The notes under the pieces were generated by a model. It was not told where the DNA came from. It saw only the letters and a program-made list of their open reading frames with translations, and did not search any database. Below, one piece after another: positions 16,592-25,522 of a stretch of 33,202 nucleotides of DNA. Position 1 is the first letter of the stretch. Each line of letters begins with the position of its first letter. A program made the translations under genes and the position numbers. The DNA is from Sulfitobacter sp. (GTDB lineage Bacteria > Pseudomonadota > Alphaproteobacteria > Rhodobacterales > Rhodobacteraceae). Location: positions 1-33,202 of the forward strand of contig JAGXHE010000182.1 of the NCBI GenBank assembly GCA_024636445.1, given 5' to 3'.

Positions 16592-19102
16592 TCAGCCCTG
16601 CGGCATCTTCAAGACCAGGTTGCGTCCGCCTTTTTGATAGAGCAGTTCGCTTTCGCCGATGGCCGACACGCGGCCTCCGTCGATGCTGTCACCGACCTGT
16701 ACCTTTTGATAGCGTCCGTTCGACAGCCGCACCAGCGCACGGCGTGACGAGGGTTTGCCATAGACGCCGATCAGATTGACCTTGCGCAGATTGATGGCCT
16801 TGCTGATCGTCGCCTCGCGTTGGACGCTGGTTTTTGACGGAATTCTGGGCGCTACCGTCACCGGTGCTGTGGTGGCCGGTGCAGGGGCCACGGCTGCGGT
16901 CTGGGTTTGCGCAGGCTCGGCCGCACGGGCACGCGCGACGGTACGGTCAAAGTTATTGGGCCGTACCGTCGGGCGGAACGACAATGTTGCGGCCTGCGCG
17001 GTCGGGACTTCGTCTTTTTCTTCTTCGATCTTGGCCACGGCAGGGCGCAGTTGCGGGCGCACTTCAGCCAGCTCGTTGCGGGTCCGGCCGCCCAGATTGG
17101 CCCGCTCAGTGGTCTCGATCAGATCGCCGGGGCGCGCACGTGGACGGGCGCGTGCCAGCCGGTCAAGCTCGGGGTTCACTTCGGGTGTTTCGGCAAACCG
17201 TGTGGGCGTCGGCGGCGGGACAACGGCGGGGCGGCCTGCATAAAGTGTCACGCCGTTGGGGGTCTCGGCACCTTCGGGCGTCGGGATAACGCGGCCTGCG
17301 CTGTCCAGCGCAAAACTGGTTCCCGCCGCTGCGGGCGAGGGCATGGCGACCAGGGCAATATCAGTGTCCAGCGCGGCAGGCGCGGGCAGGGCCACTGCAT
17401 CACGGGCGGGGCTGATTGGGTCGATAGATGCGGCATAGAGGTCTTCCAGCGGACCCACCTCCGCGGCTTGTGGCACTTCGGGGGCCAGCGGCCAGATGCC
17501 GGTGACCGCATAGCGCGCTTCGGCAGCCTGACGGATGCGTTCTGGGTCGTTTTCGGTGATGTCTACTGGCGCGGGCTGGGGCTCTGGCTGGGGCAGCGGG
17601 TCGCGCATGGCGTCCAGAACGGCGGCATCTTCATCACTGAGCGCGGGGTCGAAGCTGGCCACTTCCACATCCGCATCGTCTTGCGCATCCGCGCTGTCTT
17701 CGATCTCTTCGGGTTCGGGCAGGATTTCGGGCGGCGCTTCGACCACCACGGGATCTGCCGCACGACCAAAGAAACGCGCCAGACCTTCGTCCATGAAAAC
17801 CGATGCCCAAGCCGCGATACCGGCAAGAAATACCAGCAAGGCCGCAGTCAGTATCAACCCAAAAAACCGAGGCTTGCCGCCGACTTTTACCGGCTCCTTG
17901 CTGCGTGCGCCAAAGACCGTCATGCGCTGCGCTTCGTCTGCGGACGCGGTGGGCTGTGTCGGCGCAGAAGGCGCAGGGGTTGCGGCTGGATTGGTGCGTT
18001 TGGGCTTGCGGCGGCGACTCATGAAACCGGCGACGCTGGCCTTGGCAATCGCCATCGGGTTTTCGTCGCTGTCCGTATTGGGCTCGGGGTTGGCGGGCGG
18101 TGCCTCCGCTTGGGTGTCGGTTATCGCGTCGGATTGGTCTTTGGACCGTGGTGTGATTCGCGGCGCGCTGGACGGTGCCGAGCCGGCAACGACGGCGGGT
18201 GCTGAGCGCACAGGCGGCGTCTCTGCGCGATTGGCTCCACCAAGTGCGGGCGGATTTCTGTCAGACGTGCGGCGGGTGGAAAAACCGAAATCAGCCGGGG
18301 GCGGTGTGTCTGCCGCGTCACCCTTTTTGTCGGTCTCTTTGGTCTTGAGGTCTGCCTTCGGCGCTGGCGTTTCAGACTCCATTGCCGGGGCAGGGTCCAC
18401 TTTGGATGTGACTGCGGAAGCGTCTTCGTCGGATTTGGCTTCTGATTCTGGGTCTGGCTCTGCTTCCGGCTCGGGTGTTTCCACGACCGCAACCTGATCC
18501 TCAACCGCAACGGGCGTATCACCCGCAGTCGCAACCGGACCTTTCGGCGTCTTGATGTCGCCAATCACCACGACCGCGATTCCGTCTGGCGTTACGCTGT
18601 CGCCCTGCTCAAGCAGATCGGCGGCGTGGCTGGTCACCCCCAGAAACGGCTCGCCCAGAAATCCGGCCTCGCCGGGGATCGACACAAAACTGACCGGGTG
18701 AAACCGGTGCAGCATCGCGAACTCTTCCGCCTCGTTCAGCGTTTCACGGGCAACGGCGGCCACATGGGTCTGCGCCCCGTCGGCGCATATATCGACGCTC
18801 AGATCGTCCACCGCATAGGGCGTCGCCCCTTCGAGCGCTGCAAAGGCGGCGGACCAGCGGCCATCCTCATCCACATTGCCACTTTCGACGGTCAGATAGC
18901 GGATCTGCTCGTCTGGAATGATCAACTTGCTGCGCACACCGCGCGGCTCGAGATCAGAGGCTGTCTTGCGCAAGGCAGCCAGTTCTGCGGCCATGTCTTC
19001 TGCTGCCAGCGACACTTCGCCGACCACGCGCCAGCCACCCGCAGCGCGATGCAGCAGGCGAATGCCGTCAAAAGACAGGCTGAGCGCGAAATTCGGCTTC
19101 AT
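16592..19102 (-). CDS. Large single-pass inner-membrane protein with GspL/PilM-like N-terminus and GspC/PilP-like C-terminal domain
   Basis: An 836-residue protein with no confident family name. Residues 1-180 (KPNFALSLSFDGIRLLHRAAGGWRVVGEV onward) look like the start of an actin-fold protein of the GspL/PilM kind. Residues 190-400 are a proline/acid-rich linker ending in a basic stretch (SRRRKPKRT). One membrane helix, FFGLILTAALLVFLAGIAAWASVF, lies at about 413-436. A long proline-rich, probably periplasmic stretch follows. Residues 765-836 (INLRKVNLIGVYGKPSSRRALVRLSNGRYQKVQVGDSIDG) resemble the small beta domain of GspC or PilP, including the VGDSIDGGRVSAIGESEL pattern. Such parts link inner-membrane platform and secretin in type II secretion and type IV pili, but no partner gene is here. 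Translation initiation factor labels on such proteins would reflect only low complexity. AAGGG precedes the ATG. Confidence 0.8.
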   Translation of the reverse strand: MKPNFALSLSFDGIRLLHRAAGGWRVVGEVSLAAEDMAAELAALRKTASDLEPRGVRSKLIIPDEQIRYLTVESGNVDEDGRWSAAFAALEGATPYAVDDLSVDICADGAQTHVAAVARETLNEAEEFAMLHRFHPVSFVSIPGEAGFLGEPFLGVTSHAADLLEQGDSVTPDGIAVVVIGDIKTPKGPVATAGDTPVAVEDQVAVVETPEPEAEPDPESEAKSDEDASAVTSKVDPAPAMESETPAPKADLKTKETDKKGDAADTPPPADFGFSTRRTSDRNPPALGGANRAETPPVRSAPAVVAGSAPSSAPRITPRSKDQSDAITDTQAEAPPANPEPNTDSDENPMAIAKASVAGFMSRRRKPKRTNPAATPAPSAPTQPTASADEAQRMTVFGARSKEPVKVGGKPRFFGLILTAALLVFLAGIAAWASVFMDEGLARFFGRAADPVVVEAPPEILPEPEEIEDSADAQDDADVEVASFDPALSDEDAAVLDAMRDPLPQPEPQPAPVDITENDPERIRQAAEARYAVTGIWPLAPEVPQAAEVGPLEDLYAASIDPISPARDAVALPAPAALDTDIALVAMPSPAAAGTSFALDSAGRVIPTPEGAETPNGVTLYAGRPAVVPPPTPTRFAETPEVNPELDRLARARPRARPGDLIETTERANLGGRTRNELAEVRPQLRPAVAKIEEEKDEVPTAQAATLSFRPTVRPNNFDRTVARARAAEPAQTQTAAVAPAPATTAPVTVAPRIPSKTSVQREATISKAINLRKVNLIGVYGKPSSRRALVRLSNGRYQKVQVGDSIDGGRVSAIGESELLYQKGGRNLVLKMPQG

Positions 19103-19287
19103 ATCATGCCCTTATCATTCAAACCGGAACGAGACACGCTGCCGGACGTTTGCTAGAGAATAGAACAGCCAGCCGCGCATGAAAAGGGAAACACCGAATG
19201 TCACTGGTCAATGCGCGGAGGACCACACATCTAGGGGGTGTGTACGCAAGATACACCAACATGACTAACGAAAGAGGAACTCGAGAA

Positions 19288-19998
19288 ATGCGCACAATGA
19301 TGATGGCCAGCGCACTGGCACTGGCGGCAATGACGGGCGGCGCACTGGCGCAACAGGCCAACGTGGCACCGCCGCAGATCGAAGTCACCGGTCAGGGCGA
19401 AGTGGCCGTGGCCCCCGACATGGCAGTGATCAGCCTCGGCGTTATGCACCGTGCCCCGCAGGCGCAGGATGCGGTCCGGGCCGTGAACGAAAAGATGGAT
19501 GCGATCCTGCAGCGTCTGACCGAACAGGGCGTCGATGCCGCTGACGTACAGACCAGCCAGCTGACGGTCGATGCCGATCGCGGCCAGCAAATGGGCGGGA
19601 TCAACGATGGCAACATGGAAGAAAAGCCGCTGCAGTTCATCGCCAACAATCAGGTTACCGTGCGGGTGCGCGATCTGGACGCTTTGGGCACTATTCTGGA
19701 TCTGGTGCTGCAAGACGGTGCCAACCAGATGTCGGGTCTGCGTTTTGACGTGCAGTCGCCCGCCCCACTGGAAGCGCAGGCGCGCGAGCGTGCCGTTCAG
19801 AACGCGGTAAAGCAGGCGCAGCAGCTGGCCGCAGCCGCAGGGGTCGAGTTGGGTCAGGTCCGCCGGATCACCGCTTTCAACAACGGTGGTGGGCCGAAGA
19901 TGATGGAAATGTCGCGCAGCAGCGACGGCGTCCCTGTCGCGTCGGGCGAAGTGACCGTTGAGGCTCAGGTATTGGTGATTTTCGACATCGCCGAATAA
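19288..19998 (+). CDS. SIMPL domain protein (DUF541), periplasmic
   Basis: A 236-residue exported protein. Residues 1-22 (MRTMMMASALALAAMTGGALAQQ) form a signal peptide ending in ALA. The mature part is a SIMPL/DUF541 domain: PPQIEVTGQGEVAVAPDMAVISLGV, then LTEQGVDAADVQTSQLTVDADR, FIANNQVTVRVRDLDALGTILDLVLQDGANQMSGLRFDV and the closing VEAQVLVIFDIAE. Family members include periplasmic or outer-membrane proteins linked to oxidative stress, but their biochemical role is poorly defined. I chose ATG 19288 because AGAGGA lies upstream and it begins the signal peptide; ATG 19261 and the track start at 19198 lack both. It is divergent from the large membrane protein, and the 185 bases between hold the promoters. 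Confidence 0.92.
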   Translation: MRTMMMASALALAAMTGGALAQQANVAPPQIEVTGQGEVAVAPDMAVISLGVMHRAPQAQDAVRAVNEKMDAILQRLTEQGVDAADVQTSQLTVDADRGQQMGGINDGNMEEKPLQFIANNQVTVRVRDLDALGTILDLVLQDGANQMSGLRFDVQSPAPLEAQARERAVQNAVKQAQQLAAAAGVELGQVRRITAFNNGGGPKMMEMSRSSDGVPVASGEVTVEAQVLVIFDIAE

Positions 19999-20020
19999 TC
20001 ATTCCGCTAAAAAGATTGAT

Positions 20021-20046
20021 GCGGGCGGGGATCACCCCCGCCCGTT
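20021..20046 (+). terminator. Hairpin terminator between SIMPL gene and convergent metY
   Basis: GGGCGGGG-ATCAC-CCCCGCCC gives an eight-base GC stem followed by TTT. On the opposite strand the stem is followed after a few bases by CTTTTT, so it may serve both converging genes. Confidence 0.72.
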
Positions 20047-20052
20047 TCGCGT

Positions 20053-21345
20053 TCAGGCCGTCGCCTTGCTCAGCGCCTGATCCAGATCGGCGATCAGGTC
20101 ATCGGCGTTTTCGGTGCCGATGGACACACGCACGACCTCGGGGGCCGCACCCGCCGCGATCTGCTGGTCCTTGGTCAACTGGCGGTGCGTGGTCGATGCC
20201 GAATGGATGATCAGTGACCGCGTATCGCCCAGGTTCGCCACGTGGCTGAAGATTTCCAGCGCGTTCACCAGCTTGATGCAGGCGTCATAGCCACCCTTGA
20301 CCGCGAAGGTGAACAGACCGCCAGCCCCGCGCGGGCAGATCTTTTCGACCCTTGCGTTATAGGGCGAGGATTTCAGGCCAGCATAGGTGACGTAATCGAC
20401 ACGCGGATCGTTCTCCAGCCATTCGGCGATCTTCATCGCGTTCTCGACGTGGCGGTCCATGCGCAGCGACAGGGTTTCGGTGCCCATCAGCGTATAATGC
20501 GCTGCCTGCGGGTTCATCGTCATGCCCAGATCGCGCAGCCCGATGGCGATGCCGTGAAACGTGTAGGCCAGCGCGCCAAACGTCTCATGGAACTTCAGCC
20601 CGTGATAGGCAGGCTCGGGTGCGCTCAGCGACGGAAACTTGTCCGAGGCCGACCAGTCGAACTTGCCGCTGTCCACGACGCAGCCGCCGGTGACGGTGCC
20701 GTTGCCGGTCAGATATTTGGTGGTCGAATGCACCACCAGCGTCGCACCGTGCTCGATAGGGCGGCACAGGTACGGCGTGGCCGAGGTGTTGTCGACGATC
20801 ATCGGCACGCCAGCCTCATCCGCGATGGCGCTGATCGCGTCCAGATCGGTGATATAGCCGCCGGGGTTCGCGATCGCCTCGCAAAAGACCGCGCGCGTCT
20901 GGTCGTCGCAGGCTGCCTTGACCGCATCAAGATCGTCGAAATCGACGAATTTCGCGTTCCAGCCAAAGCGTTTGATCGTGTGGGTGAACTGGGTGACCGT
21001 GCCGCCATAAAGCCGTGTTGACACGACGACGTTGTTGCCCGGCATCATCAGCGGGAACAGCGCCATGATCTGTGCCGCGTGACCGGACGAGCAGCAAACG
21101 GCACCCACGCCACCCTCAAGCGTCGCGATGCGTTCTTGCAGAACGGCGACGGTGGGGTTGGTCAGCCGCGAATAGATGAAACCCACTTCTTGCAGGTTGA
21201 ACAGCGCCGCTGCGTGATCGGCATCGCGAAACACATAGGCCGTGGTCTGGTAGATCGGTGTCTGCCGCGCGCCCGTGGTGGGATCGGGGCGTGCGCCCGC
21301 GTGAATTTGCAGCGTGTCAAAGCCGTATGATGTTTCATCTGTCAT
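20053..21345 (-). CDS. metY: O-acetylhomoserine aminocarboxypropyltransferase (sulfhydrylase)
   Basis: A 430-residue PLP enzyme of the Cys/Met metabolism family. Family blocks include TLQIHAGARPDPTTGARQTPIYQTTAYVF, SRLTNPTVAVLQERIATLEGG, SSGHAAQIMALFPLM and IVDNTSATPYLCRPIEHGA. The Schiff-base lysine is K210 in VVHSTTKYLTGNG, and the C-terminus holds FSHVANLGDTRSLIIHSASTTHRQL. Length and motifs fit the long O-acetylhomoserine sulfhydrylase (MetY) type, which makes homocysteine from O-acetylhomoserine and sulfide, rather than the shorter MetZ or cystathionine enzymes. ATG 21345 (MTDETSYGFD) has a strong GGAGGAG site. I looked for a SAM-II riboswitch in the short upstream gap and saw none. Confidence 0.94.
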   Translation of the reverse strand: MTDETSYGFDTLQIHAGARPDPTTGARQTPIYQTTAYVFRDADHAAALFNLQEVGFIYSRLTNPTVAVLQERIATLEGGVGAVCCSSGHAAQIMALFPLMMPGNNVVVSTRLYGGTVTQFTHTIKRFGWNAKFVDFDDLDAVKAACDDQTRAVFCEAIANPGGYITDLDAISAIADEAGVPMIVDNTSATPYLCRPIEHGATLVVHSTTKYLTGNGTVTGGCVVDSGKFDWSASDKFPSLSAPEPAYHGLKFHETFGALAYTFHGIAIGLRDLGMTMNPQAAHYTLMGTETLSLRMDRHVENAMKIAEWLENDPRVDYVTYAGLKSSPYNARVEKICPRGAGGLFTFAVKGGYDACIKLVNALEIFSHVANLGDTRSLIIHSASTTHRQLTKDQQIAAGAAPEVVRVSIGTENADDLIADLDQALSKATA

Positions 21346-21439
21346 GGCTGTCTCCTCCGAGGTTTCTGCGCACATCGGTACGGGATCGGAGGGAGGCGGG
21401 CAAGCGTGCGCGCGCATCCTCATGCGGGGAAAATCCCGC

Positions 21440-22441
21440 TCAGCGCATCCAGAAGCCTTCGGACTTGATCCGGTTGCGGATCGCCTGTTCGCGGCGGGGC
21501 AGGTTGTCTTGATCAAATAGCGCGCGCACCTTTTCGCCGCGCCCCTGATAGACCATGCGCTTGATCGGGTCGTAATTCTTCAGCACTTTTTTCAGCTTGT
21601 TGGGGGCCGCGACCTCTTCCAGCGTGGCGACCACCCGGTCGGCCTCGCGCGCATAGAGCAGCGGCAGCATCCGGTAATGGCAGCTGACCGTATCGTCCAG
21701 CAGACCCATGGGCAGCGTGTCGCGCCCGCCGCCTAGGCTGTGGATCACCAGCGGCAGGGCAATCTGGTCCAGCCAGGGGTCCATCTCCTGACAGCACAGC
21801 TCGACCGGGGTGTCGTCGCGGATCGCCAGCGCATATTCGCGGAACTTGTCGCCAAAGACACGCGGGCATTTGTAGAAGAAATAACCAGCGTTGAAGTAAA
21901 GATAACGGGCCCAGTATTCATCGGGCTCGGCCAAGTCCATGCTGGACGCGAAATCCAAGGAGAACTTGTCATAAAGCGATTTCCAGATGCCCGCATAGAC
22001 GGGGCCGTAAAGCTCCGGCTTGGGCCACGTGCCGGTGCGCCGCAGCGATGCCGAGGGGCGTTCGAAATCGAACGGCACCGATGTCAGATCGCCGGTGATC
22101 AGCGTATCGGTGTCGAAGAACACAAAAGGCGCACCTTCGGGCAGGGCGCTCAGCATCTCGATCTTGTTGCCATAGGGATAGGCCGCACCGAAATGCGCGC
22201 TGTGAAACGGCACGATCTCGGCGCCCAGCTCTTCCAAAGCTCCGCGCACGTCGGCTTTGAGGCGGGGATCGTTTGGCCACAATGGTCCGGGCTGCGGTTC
22301 GGCCACCATCAGCCGGCCTTTGAAATCGGGGCTATGATGCCGCAAGGAGGCCGCGAACAGGATCGCCTCATAGCCCAGACGACCGGATTGGCCGACGACC
22401 ACGACGTTGTAATCCGGTGTTTTTGCGGGTTTGCGTGCCAT
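21440..22441 (-). CDS. Conserved hypothetical protein, glycosyltransferase-like (DxD motif)
   Basis: A 333-residue soluble protein that I do not recognise as a named family. The N-terminal strand YNVVVVGQSGRLGYEAILFAASLRHHSPDFKGRLMVAEP and the motif APFVFFDTDTLITGDL (DTD at about 110-112) look like a GT-A glycosyltransferase fold with its metal-binding DxD. Later blocks include YLYFNAGYFFYKCPRVFGDKFREYAL and QEMDPWLDQIALPLVIHSLGGG, resembling the acceptor-side region of GT8-like enzymes. The C-terminal 70 residues are basic and helical. No signal peptide or membrane helix is seen. The function as a sugar transferase is an inference from the motif alone. It is co-directional with metY, 94 bases upstream of that gene. 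A promoter-like sequence lies upstream. Confidence 0.7.
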   Translation of the reverse strand: MARKPAKTPDYNVVVVGQSGRLGYEAILFAASLRHHSPDFKGRLMVAEPQPGPLWPNDPRLKADVRGALEELGAEIVPFHSAHFGAAYPYGNKIEMLSALPEGAPFVFFDTDTLITGDLTSVPFDFERPSASLRRTGTWPKPELYGPVYAGIWKSLYDKFSLDFASSMDLAEPDEYWARYLYFNAGYFFYKCPRVFGDKFREYALAIRDDTPVELCCQEMDPWLDQIALPLVIHSLGGGRDTLPMGLLDDTVSCHYRMLPLLYAREADRVVATLEEVAAPNKLKKVLKNYDPIKRMVYQGRGEKVRALFDQDNLPRREQAIRNRIKSEGFWMR

Positions 22442-22482
22442 GCTCGTAACTGCCCCGATCTGATAGGTATTCTTTTACGACG

Positions 22483-22509
22483 ACTATAGACAGGTTGTGT
22501 CAACGTCAA
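22483..22509 (-). promoter_or_regulatory. Candidate promoter for the glycosyltransferase-like gene
   Basis: Reading leftward, TTGACGTTGACACAACC is followed by TATAGT at 22488-22483. The first TTGACG gives a 15-base spacer, which is short, so the exact -35 is uncertain. The sequence lies about 42 bases before the ATG at 22441 in an AT-richer stretch. Confidence 0.45.
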
Positions 22510-22606
22510 AAGGCGAGATTTGAAAGAGGGTTGGGCAAGTTGGATATTCTTTCGTCACTTGTCGGCGTGGTCGCGAACGGCTTGGGCGCCCCCGGTTCAA
22601 GGTGCC

Positions 22607-25522
22607 TCAGGTGCTGACGTAGCCCGCAACCACCTGCAACAGCTTGAACGCGGTGGTCGCGTCGTTTTCCACCACGGCCAAAAACTCCTCGACGCCGATG
22701 CGCAGGCAAAGCAGATCGGTTTTGGCCTGCATATCAAGCGCGCGCGGCTCGTTGCGGATCAGACCCAGCTCGCCCACCAGCGCGCCTGCGCCCACCGTGG
22801 TGATCAACTGCGCCGCCTTGTCCGCATGGGGCAGCCACAGATCCGCCTGACCCTCGAGGATCATATAGGCTCCATCCGCAGGCGGATCGTTCTTGTGAAA
22901 GACGTATTCGCCAGCCGGGCAGCGATACCAGCGCGCCCCGAAAGCCAGCAGCCGCAACTGTTTGCGCGATACGCCCGAAAACAGATCGGTCGACCCCAGC
23001 GCCTGCACCTTGCGCGCCAGATCGGCGCTGGTGGCACTGTCGTCCTTGGCCGATTGCGGGCCCGCACCGCCGACGATCCGACCGTCCAGCAGTTCCAGCT
23101 GCATGTCGAAGGCATCTGGGTGTTCAAAACTGGCGGCAATAAAAATCAGCGTGGTTTCGGGCAGCAACACGCGCAGGTTGGCAAACATCGCGTCCTGCGT
23201 CGCGGCATCGAAACTGGCCAGAACGTCTTCGAGGATCAGGATATCGGGCCGTTTGATCGCCGCACGGCTGACGGCGGCAGGTTCGGCGTAGAACGCGGGC
23301 AGATTGGCGCCCCCCAATGCAATCGGCACATCCAGGATCAGCCGCATCACCTCGCGGCCCATTCCGCTCAGCTGCATGACCTGCGCCACCTTGGCGCGCA
23401 CCTCGTCGCCCTTGGACCCGGCCCCGTTCGGGATCTTACCGAACAGCGCGTTTTCCAGCACGGTCAGACCGGCCACGATCTTGCCCACGCGGATCGGGGC
23501 AAAAGCCGCCCCCAGGCTGGCCTGCAACGCCTCGGCGTGCAGTCCGCGCATGTCCAGCACGCGCGCCTTGATCTCGTCGGGAAAACCCGCGCCAATCTGG
23601 TCAGAGGTGATCTGGAACGGCACCGTCAGCAGCAGCGCGGTGTCTTCGGTTGTAAGCGCGGTGCCCTCGCGCTGCCGCGACAGGATGGCGACGGCGGCCT
23701 CGTAGGTCTCGGCTTCGAGCGTGAGCTTGCGAAACAGCGGGTGATCGGTGCCGTCGATGCCAAAGATCTGGCGCAACAGGTCGATCACGTCACGGGTCAG
23801 CGCCAGCAGATCGCGGTCCAGCCCCAGCTTGGCCAGCAGTTTTAGAAATTCAGGCTGGCCTGCGATGAATTCTGGCGTCACCGGCTGGCGAGCCGTCGCG
23901 AACAACAGGTTTTCGGCGACGGGCAGGGCGGCGTTATAGGCATCCTCGCGGAAAATATCGGCGTAGCGGATCAGATCGGCCTCTTCCAGCGCTGCAGCCA
24001 CGTCGCCGCGCAGGTCCACCAGACGCTGCGCCAGTTCCGGCTGGCCGGTCGCGTCGATGCGTTGCTCGGTCGCGCGCCGGAACAGGGCGGCGCTGCTGCC
24101 CATGCCGTCGACCAGCGCCAGCCACCAGTCCAGCAGCGCGTCGTCGTCCTGCGTGCCCGACCGCGCAAGGTCCATCCAGGGCGCATCCAGCATGTCGGCA
24201 CTGTTGCCTGCACGCAGGGCTTCGGCCGCGAAATCGGCATCGCTGCCATCGCCGTGGGGCTGATGTTTCAGCGCCATCATGATGTTGTCGCCAAAGCTGC
24301 CCTGAAACATCACCGGACGCGACGTGGCATGGCCGATGCGGGCCGCGATCACGCCCTGATGCAGATCGTTCAACGCATGGTCACCCAGACGCACCCGCCC
24401 GCTGGTCGGCATCGTCTCGCGGGTCAATACCTGCGCCAGCGCGCGGCGGTCCTCGTCGCTGGGCGCCGTGATGGCAATACTGCGGCCCGCGGGCAGGGTG
24501 GCGGTGATATCCTCGAGCACCGCATTGCCATCACCGTCACGCACGGTCACCCCGTCCAGCACCACATCGCCGTCCAGATGCGGCAGGCTGTCGGGCTGGC
24601 CGTAGAACTTATCCTCGTCGATCATGCCTGTCGGCGCGAACCGCTCGGCGATGGTTTCCCAGCGCAGCTGCATGTCCTGCGACTGGTTGTAATAGTCCAG
24701 CAGCTCTTTCCACGGGCTCGACAGGTCTTTGTAGGCCGCCAGGGCGGCCACCAGCGCCCCAAGGCTGACCTGACCTTGGATGACCAGATAGCCACCGATC
24801 GAGAAGAAGAAGAACGGCGTCAGCTGGGTGATGAAGTTATTGAGAAACTTCATGAAGAATTTCTTCTGGTAGATGTCGAAGCGGATCTCGTAGAGCCGCC
24901 CCAGCCGGTCGGTGATCATCGCCATCCGAAACCGCCAGCCGCCGTTGACGCGCAAGGTAGCCGCCCCCGATGCACTCTCTCCGATCTCGGCGGCCAGCGC
25001 GCGCACTTGCACCACGCGTTTCTTGTTCAGCAGGTTGATCTGCTTTTGCAACTTGGGGATCAGCCAAGCCTGCAATGGGATCAGCGCACAGGCGGCAAGT
25101 CCAAAGGTCACGGACTGGGCGAACAGAAAGCCCAGGATCGTCAGCATCTGACCCGCCTGCAACACCGGCTGCGCCATCGCGTCGCCCATCAGCCCGCCCA
25201 TCGGTTCGCTTTCGGATGTGACCATGCTGACCAGCTCGCCCTGCGAGGTCCGCTCGAAATAAGGCTGCGGAAACCGCAGTATACGCGAAATCAGCCCATA
25301 GCGATAGCGCCGCAACAACCGTTCGGCCAGAACGCCCTTCATCGTGTTGATGCGCATCTTGAGCAGCCCGTGCAGGATCACCGCCAGCAAGAACAGCCCG
25401 CACAGGATCAGCAGGAAATGGATCTGCGAAAAGGTCGCACCATAGAACTCAACGGTGTCCGAAGGCGCTGCGATGGCGTCGTTGATGATCCGCTTGGGCA
25501 GTTCCAGCGTCAGATAAAGCAT
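22607..25522 (-). CDS. ABC exporter-like protein with degenerate ATPase motifs and a C-terminal cyclic-nucleotide-binding domain
   Basis: At least 971 residues. Residues 1-290 form an ABC exporter membrane domain (FLLILCGLFLLAVILHGLLKM, YFERTSQGELVSMVTSES). Residues 318-815 resemble an ABC ATPase but key motifs are altered: Walker A is AITAPSDEDRRALAQ instead of GxxGxGKS/T, the signature is LGGANLPAFYAEPAAVSRAAIKRP, Walker B is ILILEDVLASFD with the usual DE reversed, and the H-loop histidine is missing in IFIAASFEH. About 320 residues separate the Q-loop-like SRPVMFQGSFGDNI from the signature region. Residues 840-970 are a cNMP-binding domain (GEYVFHKNDPPADGAYMILEGQADLWL). The frame continues about 33 codons upstream with family-like residues (DSPIERSIFSFIFKHSKRDQ) but no ATG, GTG or TTG. 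Transport activity is uncertain. Confidence 0.85.
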   Translation of the reverse strand: MLYLTLELPKRIINDAIAAPSDTVEFYGATFSQIHFLLILCGLFLLAVILHGLLKMRINTMKGVLAERLLRRYRYGLISRILRFPQPYFERTSQGELVSMVTSESEPMGGLMGDAMAQPVLQAGQMLTILGFLFAQSVTFGLAACALIPLQAWLIPKLQKQINLLNKKRVVQVRALAAEIGESASGAATLRVNGGWRFRMAMITDRLGRLYEIRFDIYQKKFFMKFLNNFITQLTPFFFFSIGGYLVIQGQVSLGALVAALAAYKDLSSPWKELLDYYNQSQDMQLRWETIAERFAPTGMIDEDKFYGQPDSLPHLDGDVVLDGVTVRDGDGNAVLEDITATLPAGRSIAITAPSDEDRRALAQVLTRETMPTSGRVRLGDHALNDLHQGVIAARIGHATSRPVMFQGSFGDNIMMALKHQPHGDGSDADFAAEALRAGNSADMLDAPWMDLARSGTQDDDALLDWWLALVDGMGSSAALFRRATEQRIDATGQPELAQRLVDLRGDVAAALEEADLIRYADIFREDAYNAALPVAENLLFATARQPVTPEFIAGQPEFLKLLAKLGLDRDLLALTRDVIDLLRQIFGIDGTDHPLFRKLTLEAETYEAAVAILSRQREGTALTTEDTALLLTVPFQITSDQIGAGFPDEIKARVLDMRGLHAEALQASLGAAFAPIRVGKIVAGLTVLENALFGKIPNGAGSKGDEVRAKVAQVMQLSGMGREVMRLILDVPIALGGANLPAFYAEPAAVSRAAIKRPDILILEDVLASFDAATQDAMFANLRVLLPETTLIFIAASFEHPDAFDMQLELLDGRIVGGAGPQSAKDDSATSADLARKVQALGSTDLFSGVSRKQLRLLAFGARWYRCPAGEYVFHKNDPPADGAYMILEGQADLWLPHADKAAQLITTVGAGALVGELGLIRNEPRALDMQAKTDLLCLRIGVEEFLAVVENDATTAFKLLQVVAGYVST

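Noticed and set aside
16907-18205. 432-residue rightward ORF opposite the large membrane protein
   Set aside because: Arises from the proline/alanine-rich repeats read on the other strand; no domain or ribosome-binding site.
16592-19102. Translation initiation factor IF-2 label for the 836-residue protein
   Set aside because: There is no GTP-binding G domain; any similarity would come only from low-complexity Pro/Ala/Glu segments.
21346-21439. SAM-II riboswitch upstream of metY
   Set aside because: The characteristic conserved loops are not present in the short gap.
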